A DNA stretch of 6,004 bases from Saprospiraceae bacterium (GTDB lineage Bacteria; Bacteroidota; Bacteroidia; Chitinophagales; Saprospiraceae). Position 1 is the first letter of the stretch. Every line of letters begins with the position of its first letter. The translations under genes were made by a program, and so were the position numbers. Location: the NCBI GenBank assembly GCA_020852155.1, contig JADZBJ010000051.1, positions 1 to 6,004 on the forward strand, written 5' to 3'. Below, in pieces: positions 1 to 5,631 of the stretch. Below the pieces are notes generated by a model, which saw only the letters and a program-made list of their open reading frames with translations, searched no databases and was not told the DNA's origin.

Positions 1-647
1 CAGCCGCGCCAAAAATGAGCGTTCAGGAACGCCTCGAAAAAGCGCGCGCCGCCCGACTGGCTAACCGCACAGCGAAGGCCACTCCGGCACCCGCAGAAGC
101 GCCAGCGCCTAAAAAACGCGGCAGAAAACCCGCTGAAAAGCCTGCTCAGGCAACTGAACAAACATCCGCCCCTGCTAAAAAAGGCAAAAAAGCAGCCGCC
201 GCGCCAGTCGTAGAGGCTCCAGCACCTAAAAAACGCGGCAGAAAACCCGCTGAAAAATCAGCGCCAGTAGCTGTAGAAAAGCCTAAACGCACACGCCAAT
301 CCAGCACCGAAGCCGTCGCCGCTCCGGTCGTAGAGGCTCCAGCACCTAAAAAACGCGGTAGAAAACCGGCTGAAAAGCCTGCTCAGGCAACTGAACAAAC
401 ATCTGCACCAGCTAAAAAAGGCAAAAAAGCAGCCGCTGAAAAGCCCAAGCGCCAATTATCGCCTGAACACAAAGCAAAACTGCTGGCAGCACAGGAAGCG
501 GCCAGAGCAGCAAAAGCATCAGGTACCTTTGTAAAAAAAGCGCCCAAGGCTCCGGCCACCAACCCGGATGGCACGCCGAAGAAAAGAGGACTTAGTCCAG
601 AGCGAATGGCCGAAATCAGGGCAATGAGAAAGAAAAAGGAAGACTGA
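1..647 (+). CDS. AT-hook, histone H1-like Lys/Ala/Pro-rich protein (probably partial at 5' end)
   Basis: This is probably a nucleoid-associated or DNA-binding protein; the role is inferred from composition and AT-hook-like motifs. Counting from the ATG at 15 (210 residues), KKRGRKP occurs at residues 33-39, 72-78 and 112-118, with KKGKK at 55-59 and 134-138. A second motif type, LSPE followed by a basic Ala-rich helix, occurs at 148-169 and 193-210. A diverged copy begins at the first methionine (MSVQERLEKARAA). The frame is open leftward to the window edge, and the codons before the ATG read A-A-P-K, the same composition as the body. The ATG at 15 may therefore be internal and the gene may begin outside the window. 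The A-rich context before the ATG still allows a real start there. There is no enzyme domain or signal peptide. The low complexity makes family assignment weak. The gene ends in TGA, 12 bases before a strong terminator stem. Confidence 0.8.
   Translation, partial: AAPKMSVQERLEKARAARLANRTAKATPAPAEAPAPKKRGRKPAEKPAQATEQTSAPAKKGKKAAAAPVVEAPAPKKRGRKPAEKSAPVAVEKPKRTRQSSTEAVAAPVVEAPAPKKRGRKPAEKPAQATEQTSAPAKKGKKAAAEKPKRQLSPEHKAKLLAAQEAARAAKASGTFVKKAPKAPATNPDGTPKKRGLSPERMAEIRAMRKKKED
108..437 (+). repeat. Internal coding repeats of the AT-hook gene
   Basis: A segment of about 93 bases at 108-200 recurs at 345-437, offset by 237 bases (79 codons), with only a few mostly third-position differences. A shorter copy of its AT-hook part lies at 225-256. 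The phase is codon-preserving, so the repeats are protein modules and not a CRISPR array. The near identity at DNA level points to recent duplication or gene conversion. Confidence 0.85.
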
Positions 648-659
648 TCCAGCCACAAT

Positions 660-694
660 AAGAGCCATTCCGACAAGGAATGGCTCTTGTTTTT
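660..694 (+). terminator. Rho-independent terminator of the AT-hook gene
   Basis: A perfect 12-bp stem, AAGAGCCATTCC (660-671) with GGAATGGCTCTT (677-688), encloses a 5-base loop. One base later comes a run of five T (690-694). It starts 12 bases after the TGA at 645-647. The T-run follows the stem on the + strand, so it terminates the AT-hook transcript and separates it from the membrane-protein gene downstream. Confidence 0.88.
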
Positions 695-797
695 CGTGCC
701 AGGATTTTGAACAAACCCCATCTGTCAGCGATTACCCGTTATAAAAACCCGAACACCACTTATTACCACTCAAATTCCGGAACTTCTTTGTTCAGCC

Positions 798-1544
798 ATG
801 AGTAAATGGGCCTCCAAATTAAAGATCATATCCGACATCACGCATTCAGATCATGACTTGCTGGCAGAACGCAAACAGCGGTTGTCGTTTAGTTTGCAGT
901 TGTTGTACGCCTTTGTTTATCCGTTCAGCACGGGTATTGTTATCTATGCCGGATTGATGACGTATTCCGTCGTTCTGACCAATATTACCGGACTATTACC
1001 ACAAATCGCCAGAGACCTTTATGAAGGAAAACTGCATACGGCTGCTTCGATTTTTGCGTGGTTGTTTGCGTTCTTTCTGGGCGGTTTTTTCGCAGGCTTT
1101 TGTGTCGAACGGGAAAAACTCAAGAAACAGCGTTACCTGCATCTTTTACCCCTGATGGTTGTGGCGGGCATTTTCAGTTTCGTGGCGGCACAGGGTGCGC
1201 AAACGGAATCGGCATATCCGCTGGTATTTCCGATACTGATTTTATTTTCGGTAGGCATTCAGAATGCTATGGTCAGCCTGACGACTAGCTCGCTCATCAA
1301 AGCCAGCCAGATGACCGGAGTAGTCAATGAATTAGGTGTGGATATTGCGGAAATTTTTCACTCAGAGGGCGAACAGCGCAAAATCATCCAGCGAGAAGCA
1401 TGGTTACGCCTGACTGTCATGAGCAGTTTCCTGATGGGCGCGATGTTTAGTGTGGCCTTTTTCCCGGCCTGGAACACAGGGATTTTTTATGTGCCATCCG
1501 CTATTCTGATTGGCATTATGGTTCACGACGTCGTCCGTTTTTAA
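798..1544 (+). CDS. YoaK/DUF1275-family integral membrane protein
   Basis: This 248-residue inner-membrane protein resembles the YoaK/DUF1275 family, whose function is not established. Family-like features are the N-T-G motif after the first membrane segment (residues 62-65), a glycine-rich FFLGGFFAGF helix (92-101), GIQNAMVSLTTSS (153-165) and QMTGVVNELG (171-180). Hydrophobic segments lie at about 37-61, 84-103, 115-131, 140-159, 205-222 and 227-244. This gives about six helices and matches the usual family size. The N-terminal 30 residues are polar and probably cytoplasmic. The ATG at 798 is the only reasonable start before the first helix. The gene stands alone, with a terminator upstream and a convergent neighbour downstream. 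I see no convincing TAnnTTTG promoter in the 103-base gap before it. The family call rests on motif pattern only. Confidence 0.8.
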   Translation: MSKWASKLKIISDITHSDHDLLAERKQRLSFSLQLLYAFVYPFSTGIVIYAGLMTYSVVLTNITGLLPQIARDLYEGKLHTAASIFAWLFAFFLGGFFAGFCVEREKLKKQRYLHLLPLMVVAGIFSFVAAQGAQTESAYPLVFPILILFSVGIQNAMVSLTTSSLIKASQMTGVVNELGVDIAEIFHSEGEQRKIIQREAWLRLTVMSSFLMGAMFSVAFFPAWNTGIFYVPSAILIGIMVHDVVRF

Positions 1545-1548
1545 TGTT

Positions 1549-1620
1549 GGTTATTTGGTTATTTGTTGAACTGGTTATTTGTGGCTCCTCGGGTGAGCAA
1601 ACAAATAACCAATTCAACAA
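1549..1620. repeat. Long inverted repeat with GGTTATTTG repeats between convergent genes
   Basis: Two 20-base arms (1563-1582 and 1601-1620) are inverted copies with one mismatch: C1571 faces A1612. On the - strand transcript this pair becomes a G-U wobble, so the stem is continuous there. The 18-base loop contains a further GCTC/GAGC pairing (1584-1587 with 1595-1598). The direct motif GGTTATTTG occurs at 1549-1557, 1557-1565 and 1573-1581, and its complement at 1602-1610. The structure fills most of the 88-base gap between the stop codons at 1544 and 1633. A bidirectional transcription stop is likely by position, but no T-run follows the stem on either strand. A REP-like dispersed element is an equally good reading. 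Confidence 0.75.
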
Positions 1621-1632
1621 TATCTAAGGCAC

Positions 1633-2340
1633 TTATCTTTTTTTAGGCCGCCCCAGTACAAATGAAATGGTTGTGCCGCCGTAGTAATACCAGTCATTAC
1701 TTTCGGGATTACCATTCACTTTTACGCCATCGAGATCGTCAGAGAAAACTGGACGCCAACCGCCTTCCACACCGATAATCAAGCGATCGAAAACATCAAA
1801 ACGCAAGCCGACACCCATTGGCGCAAGCATGAATAATGTTTTCAGTCCGTCTTCGGGCAAGGGAACTTTCAGGATTTCAGTGCGCATATCAGCCGGGCCA
1901 TACTATTCGGCTTCTGCGCGGGCGAAGGTTGTTCCGACACCTGCGTAAATGTATGGATACATGAAAAAGCGGTGAATGCCGGTATTTGAAAAGCGATCGC
2001 GATTCCAGAGGTGCCACTCGCCCACCAAACCCAATTCAACGATGTTGGTGCCAAACCGGAAATAGCGTTTGTTCAAAGAAGGAGAGCGCCCATCGTCGCC
2101 GGAAATAGCGCCGGAATAAACATGACCTTTTATTGATACGTGCCGATTGAACATATAGCGCATATAAGCGCCATAGCCTGGATGCGTCGCCTTCAGATCA
2201 ATGATTTTTTCTGTTAAATCTCCTGAGTAATTGGTCACACCAAACAAAAAACCCGCTTCCAGGTAGCTGCCTTTTTGGGCCGACAGGTTGTTTGAAGACA
2301 TCATTATGGTCAGGCCGAGGCTTAGTAAGAAATACTTCAT
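1633..2340 (-). pseudogene. DUF6089 / PorG-like outer-membrane beta-barrel protein, interrupted by in-frame TAG
   Basis: From the ATG at 2340 the product starts with a signal peptide (MKYFLLSLGLTIMMSSNNLSAQ) and a first strand like the family pattern (EAGFLFGVTNYSGDL). The end of the frame has the family-like FSDDLDG and SNDWYYYGGTTISFVLG. PorG of Porphyromonas gingivalis, an outer-membrane T9SS component, belongs to this group as I recall. The frame is broken once: codon 146 (bases 1905-1903) is TAG, between AEAE and YGPAD. The same frame then stays open for about 90 codons to TAA at 1633-1635, and both halves together have normal family length. The ATG at 2391 would put 17 polar or unfavourable residues before the signal peptide, so 2340 is preferred. 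The break may be a recent nonsense mutation, a sequencing error or, less likely, readthrough. Translated as is, it gives a 145-residue truncated barrel. An in-frame ATG at 1887 would make only the C-terminal half, without a signal peptide. A paralogue elsewhere could carry the function. Confidence 0.75.
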
Positions 2341-2424
2341 GTTGTGAAATGAAAAGATTAAATGGGCCATGAAATCAGCCCCTGATGACAAAATAAATCA
2401 GTTTTACGATTTTATATCCGGATT

Positions 2425-2504
2425 TAAGAGGTTGTTTAACATTCTCTCACTGGCTCAAAAAGGCATCTTTTTGAATCCAGCAGGGAAATTTAAACAACCT
2501 CTTA
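2425..2504. repeat. 80-bp nested inverted-repeat element, MITE- or REP-like
   Basis: Perfect 15-base terminal inverted repeats, TAAGAGGTTGTTTAA (2425-2439) and TTAAACAACCTCTTA (2490-2504), flank a 50-base interior. The interior contains its own hairpin: CTGG (2450-2453) pairs with CCAG (2477-2480), and TCAAAAAG (2455-2462) pairs with CTTTTTGA (2467-2474) around a 4-base loop. The ends carry TA, compatible with a TA target duplication, but a palindrome beginning with TA ends with TA anyway. There is no coding capacity. It could be a small non-autonomous element, a structured leader or a regulatory site. Confidence 0.7.
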
Positions 2505-2633
2505 GTGTGCCGAAAATTACAGCCAAATTTGTGCAGGAAAAAGTCAACCGGATGTTCGATGTTGATCGGTATATCAATTCTCGAACTCAGGGCGGTGCAA
2601 AATTCACAAAAAATACGGTTAAGAGGGAGAATA

Positions 2634-2651
2634 TTGGTTAACCTTAACCAA
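2634..2651. promoter_or_regulatory. 18-bp palindrome upstream of tatC promoter (candidate operator)
   Basis: TTGGTTAA and TTAACCAA form a perfect 8-bp inverted repeat around a central CC. The 2-base centre is too small for a hairpin loop, so a dimeric regulator site is the more natural reading. It lies 12 bases upstream of the candidate -33 TTG of tatC. The regulator is unknown, and the AT-rich composition raises the chance of coincidence. Confidence 0.4.
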
Positions 2652-2663
2652 ACATTGCCATAC

Positions 2664-2696
2664 TTGGCGCTTATGCGTTTAAACCTGTTAGTTTTG
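2664..2696 (+). promoter_or_regulatory. Candidate Bacteroidota-type promoter for the tatC cluster
   Basis: TAGTTTTG at 2689-2696 matches the Bacteroidota -7 consensus TAnnTTTG exactly. A TTG at 2664-2666 lies 22 bases upstream, within the usual spacing for the -33 element. Transcription would begin around 2700-2705, leaving a leader of roughly 15-20 bases before the tatC ATG at 2719. The match is by consensus only. Confidence 0.5.
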
Positions 2697-2718
2697 CGCC
2701 GTCCAATCCATAAACGTT

Positions 2719-3609
2719 ATGGCACTCGATCAATTACATGAACAGGAACGACTCAAGCAAGAACGCGGAGAAATGACCTTTTTTGAGCACCTCAGCGAGT
2801 TGCGTGGTCACATACTTCGTTCAGCATTTGCAATAATGGTTGTCGGGATTGTGGCTTTTATTTACAGTGATTTCATCTTCAAGACGGTCATTTTCGGCCC
2901 TCGGGAGGCTACATTTCCGACCTATCGGATTTTGTGCGACCTGTCGCATCATCTGGGCTGGGGTGAGGCCATGTGTTTCACACCGCCTAAATTCACCGTG
3001 ATTACCCGCCAGTTGGGCGAGGTATTGATGCAGTCGCTGTATGTTTCATTCTGGCTGGGCGTTATTGGCGCGTTTCCTTATATATTTTGGGAAATATGGC
3101 GATTTATCAGACCGGGCTTGCACGACACCGAGCAAAAGGTTGTCAAAGGCGTCGTCGCTATTTGTTCTTTCTTATTCATAACCGGCGTTTTGTTCGGTTA
3201 TTTTGTCATCGCGCCTTTTTCCATCAGTTTTCTGGCTGGTTATACTTTCGAGGGGCTTGAAGTTTCGCCCACACTCGATTCGTATGTAACCTACATGACG
3301 ATGTTTACGTTGCCAACAGGGTTGATCTTTGAAATGCCCATCGTGGCCTATTTTATGGCGCGTATTGGCATTTTGGGCGCTGATTTTCTACGGACATTCC
3401 GCCGCCATGCCATTGTAGTGATTCTGATTATTGCCGCCATCATCACGCCGCCCGATGTAGTATCGCAAACGTTGGTGGCGATTCCGCTGTACGTCTTGTA
3501 CGAAATCAGTATTATCGTCGTTCGAAGGGTACAGATCAATAGAGAAAAATCACTGGCGCTGGAAGAGCGAAAAAGCCGCGAATTGATTCGACACCCCGAC
3601 GAAGATTGA
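2719..3609 (+). CDS. tatC: Sec-independent protein translocase subunit TatC
   Basis: TatC is the inner-membrane core of the twin-arginine translocase. It binds the twin-arginine signal peptide and recruits TatA to move folded proteins. The 296-residue product has the family N-terminal motif FFEHLSELRGH (21-31). It also has the periplasmic-loop to second-helix region ending in FIRPGLHDTE (129-138), with a Pro and an acidic residue as in known TatC signal-peptide sites. Further TatC signatures are GLIFEMPIV (201-209) and TPPDVVSQTLVAIPLYVLYE (243-262). Six hydrophobic segments lie at about 33-54, 105-127, 145-170, 190-213, 230-242 and 250-268. The first periplasmic loop (about 55-104) is longer than in E. 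coli TatC, which in my recollection is common in Bacteroidota. The C-terminal tail is charged and cytoplasmic. No tatA or tatB is in the window. It is probably the first gene of a cluster with the Plug gene, which starts 47 bases after its stop. Confidence 0.96.
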   Translation: MALDQLHEQERLKQERGEMTFFEHLSELRGHILRSAFAIMVVGIVAFIYSDFIFKTVIFGPREATFPTYRILCDLSHHLGWGEAMCFTPPKFTVITRQLGEVLMQSLYVSFWLGVIGAFPYIFWEIWRFIRPGLHDTEQKVVKGVVAICSFLFITGVLFGYFVIAPFSISFLAGYTFEGLEVSPTLDSYVTYMTMFTLPTGLIFEMPIVAYFMARIGILGADFLRTFRRHAIVVILIIAAIITPPDVVSQTLVAIPLYVLYEISIIVVRRVQINREKSLALEERKSRELIRHPDED

Positions 3610-3656
3610 TATTCCAGGCAATACAACTTTACACTGCCGGTTTACGTCATGCTGCC

Positions 3657-4934
3657 ATGAATTATTTCCCCTTGGCTATTGCCTGTTTATTGTACTCCAT
3701 TCCCCTCGCGGGACAGGACAATCGTCCGTTTTATGATGTAGTCTTAGACGATGACATTTGTGCCGTCAGGTTAAAACTGACGGGTCTTCCTGTTTCATTA
3801 CCCGTAGCGGATGTCAATGCGGCCAATGGCACGCTGATGCTCGAATTTGACCACCTCGGCGACGCTATCATGGATTACGAATACACCATCGTCCATTGTA
3901 ACAGCGACTGGATGCCTTCTCAACTCGACCCGACAGAATACATCAATGGTTATCCCGAAGATCGCATCACGCAATTCGAGCCGTCGTTCAATACACTTCA
4001 GCAATATACGCACTACAAATTGTCATTGCCTAATGCCAATTTCAGATGGACGCAATCCGGAAATTATATCCTGAAAGTCTGGGACAGCGCCAATAACGAC
4101 CAATTGGTTTTTACCCGGCGTTTTATGGTGGTAGAACCTGCTCCGTGGCGTATTCAAACAGAATTTGTGAGAACGGCGCGTGTCAATAAATCTGATACGC
4201 ACCACGAACTGGACATTAAAGTCACACCTAAAAATGTTCGGATTTCCAACCCGCAAAACGAGGTTAAAACCTTCATCCTGCAAAACGGCCGCTGGGATTC
4301 GGCTATTGGCCCTTTAGGCCCGTTCATTACACGAGGCGACGATCTGATTTATGATTATCAGGATGTGATTGTATTTCCCGCAGGAAAAGAATTCAGGTTT
4401 TTCGACATGCGCACTTTTGATATACGCGGCGAAGGCATTCGAATCATTGATCGGAAAGACGGCTACTACGAAGTAACCCTCCAACGCGACATTTCGCGCC
4501 TGAATCGCCCCAATATCTCGCGTAATGACGCTGACGGCGCTTATGTTATCGCCAACAACAACGCCAATCAAACAATGCTGCAATGTGATTATGCCGAGGT
4601 ATTGTTCTCTTTGTCGCGCAATTTGCCCTTTGACGATGCTGATGTTTATGTCATCGGAGAATTGACCGACTGGCAACTAAAGCCGGAGTTTAAAATGAAA
4701 TACAATGAAGAGACTCAGGCCTATTTCTGCACGCCTTACCTGAAACAAGGTTATTACAATTATCAATACGTACTGGTAGATCGCCGAACAGGCAAACCCG
4801 ACAGTGAAGAACTGGAAGGCGACTGGTATGAAACTGAAAATAGCTACACTGTTTTAACTTACTTCCGACCATTTGGCGCTCGTTTCGACAAATTGATGGC
4901 AGCCAGTACTGTTAAGTCAACATTGGGCAGATGA
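3657..4934 (+). CDS. Type IX secretion system Plug-family protein (DUF5103)
   Basis: Plug-family proteins sit on the periplasmic side of the SprA translocon of the T9SS and close its channel when no substrate is engaged, as shown in Flavobacterium johnsoniae. I chose the ATG at 3657 (425 residues) because it begins directly at a signal peptide (MNYFPLAIACLLYSIPLAGQ). The TTG-initiated frame from 3606 would add 17 unlikely residues and overlap tatC. The first domain shows the family-like run EYTIVHCNSDWMPS (75-88), EYINGYPEDRI (94-104), QYTHYKLSLPN (116-126), SGNYILKVW (134-142) and TRRFMVVEP (153-161). Near the C-terminus VYVIGELTDW and LKQGYYNYQY suggest an immunoglobulin-like or carbohydrate-binding-like beta domain. 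Length is normal for the family. It lies 47 bases after tatC and its TGA overlaps the next ATG, so it is translationally coupled to the W-repeat protein. The individual substrates cannot be read from sequence. Confidence 0.9.
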   Translation: MNYFPLAIACLLYSIPLAGQDNRPFYDVVLDDDICAVRLKLTGLPVSLPVADVNAANGTLMLEFDHLGDAIMDYEYTIVHCNSDWMPSQLDPTEYINGYPEDRITQFEPSFNTLQQYTHYKLSLPNANFRWTQSGNYILKVWDSANNDQLVFTRRFMVVEPAPWRIQTEFVRTARVNKSDTHHELDIKVTPKNVRISNPQNEVKTFILQNGRWDSAIGPLGPFITRGDDLIYDYQDVIVFPAGKEFRFFDMRTFDIRGEGIRIIDRKDGYYEVTLQRDISRLNRPNISRNDADGAYVIANNNANQTMLQCDYAEVLFSLSRNLPFDDADVYVIGELTDWQLKPEFKMKYNEETQAYFCTPYLKQGYYNYQYVLVDRRTGKPDSEELEGDWYETENSYTVLTYFRPFGARFDKLMAASTVKSTLGR

Positions 4935-5545
4935 GTAAACCGACTATAACCATGCTGCGTATTTCCTTTTGCCTGTTCATAGCATTGCTTTGGGGCTTTG
5001 GCGCATCTGCCCAGACCCTCTCCGGCGTCAGTACGCGCTGGAGCGACTCATTCGTCGAGTGGGAGGTATTCGCCTGGCCCGAAACCACCGGCGATGAAGA
5101 AAATCAGGAAAAACCGGATGAAGAAAAAGTCGGTGAATTCAAACAGCGCTGGGGCGCCCTGCGCGACGACTGGTCGGAATGGGATTATGAACTTTTCGGC
5201 GAGCGCGGAACCATTCGCGTTAAATGGAAAGACGACCCTACACACTGGGAATTGCGCAGCGAAACCGGACAAGTCATCACCATGCGCACTACCTGGGGCA
5301 AGAACCTGAACGACTGGCGTGTCACAGACAATGATTTCGCCCTGTCGCTGCAGTGCCGCTGGACCAATCAACTCGACGACTGGCAAGTGGACGACCGCAA
5401 TCGCGGAACATTTCAAATGCGTACTTTGCGGCGCGGCGATCCGCGTGATTGGGACATTGACGACCGCCTTTCGGAAGAAGTATCGCTGCCCATGAAAACC
5501 GCGCTGATATTTTTGGTGTTCTTTCACAGCTCGCCACGTATGTGA
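4931..5545 (+). CDS. Secreted tryptophan-rich repeat protein of unknown function
   Basis: I do not recognise a named family. The 204-residue product has an N-terminal signal peptide, cleaved probably after GASAQ (residue 28). The ATG at 4931 overlaps the Plug stop (ATGA). The ATG at residue 8 (4952) is an alternative start that keeps the hydrophobic core. The mature part has 13 Trp in 176 residues, in a W-x6-W pattern at 37/44, 74/81, 99/106, 122/129 and 144/151. A degenerate sixth unit ends at W174. After each second Trp comes x-(V/L/I) and usually an alternating strand with (M/L/V)-(R/K) before the next unit, at a spacing of 22-25 residues from unit 2 on. This suggests tandem beta-hairpins. 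An acidic, Glu-rich linker (51-69) separates units 1 and 2. The C-terminus is hydrophobic (ALIFLVFF, 191-198). Coupling to the Plug gene suggests a periplasmic or outer-membrane role linked to secretion; this is inference. Confidence 0.88.
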   Translation: MSKPTITMLRISFCLFIALLWGFGASAQTLSGVSTRWSDSFVEWEVFAWPETTGDEENQEKPDEEKVGEFKQRWGALRDDWSEWDYELFGERGTIRVKWKDDPTHWELRSETGQVITMRTTWGKNLNDWRVTDNDFALSLQCRWTNQLDDWQVDDRNRGTFQMRTLRRGDPRDWDIDDRLSEEVSLPMKTALIFLVFFHSSPRM

Positions 5546-5569
5546 CGCCAACCTTCGAACTTATACCCT

Positions 5570-5588
5570 GATTTACAAGGATTTACAA
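5570..5588. repeat. Tandem direct repeat GATTTACAA, 10-bp period
   Basis: GATTTACAA occurs at 5570-5578 and again at 5580-5588, a spacing of 10 bp, close to one helical turn. It lies in the 86-base gap before the gene that starts at 5632. It could be a binding site for a regulator or a chance micro-duplication. No promoter consensus match is clear beside it. Confidence 0.3.
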
Positions 5589-5631
5589 ACGCGAATCGTT
5601 TAAAACCACTTTGGGTTGACTATATTATAAT

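Larger units (their letters stand above)
2341..2718. other. Divergent intergenic region (378 bases), regulatory and repeat elements, no convincing gene
   Basis: This region separates the minus-strand PorG-like gene from the plus-strand tatC cluster, so it should hold both promoters. It contains an 80-bp nested inverted repeat, an 18-bp palindrome and one promoter match toward tatC. The + strand frame 2369-2641 (90 codons) runs through the inverted repeat, has no recognisable domain and is probably not a gene. Toward the PorG-like gene I found only an imperfect -7 box (TATTTTG, one base short of the spacing). Confidence 0.7.

Noticed and set aside
108..437. Possible CRISPR-like or tandem DNA array
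   Set aside because: Repeats are in codon phase with an open frame, differ mostly at third positions and encode AT-hook modules; there are no unique spacers of constant length.
383..721. Minus-strand open frame of 112 codons over the AT-hook gene and its terminator
   Set aside because: It runs through the terminator stem and mirrors the low-complexity Ala/Lys codons of the + strand gene.
1633..1887. Separate small gene of 84 codons on the minus strand
   Set aside because: It is in the same frame as the upstream 145 codons and carries the C-terminal strands of the same DUF6089 family, so it is the tail of an interrupted gene.
2369..2641. Plus-strand open frame of 90 codons in the divergent intergenic region
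   Set aside because: It crosses the 80-bp inverted repeat, shows no domain or signal and would occupy the regulatory space between divergent genes.
3606..3656. TTG-initiated extension of the Plug protein overlapping tatC
   Set aside because: The ATG at 3657 begins directly at a good signal peptide; the extension would bury the signal behind 17 extra residues.
5048..5551. Minus-strand open frame of 167 codons opposite the W-repeat gene
   Set aside because: The + strand has a signal peptide, a clear repeat architecture and a coupled start; the minus frame has no recognisable domain and is the antisense shadow.
5616..5631. TTGACT ... TATAAT resembling a sigma-70 promoter before the last gene
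   Set aside because: The boxes are only 4 bases apart and the second abuts the ATG; Bacteroidota also use a different promoter consensus.
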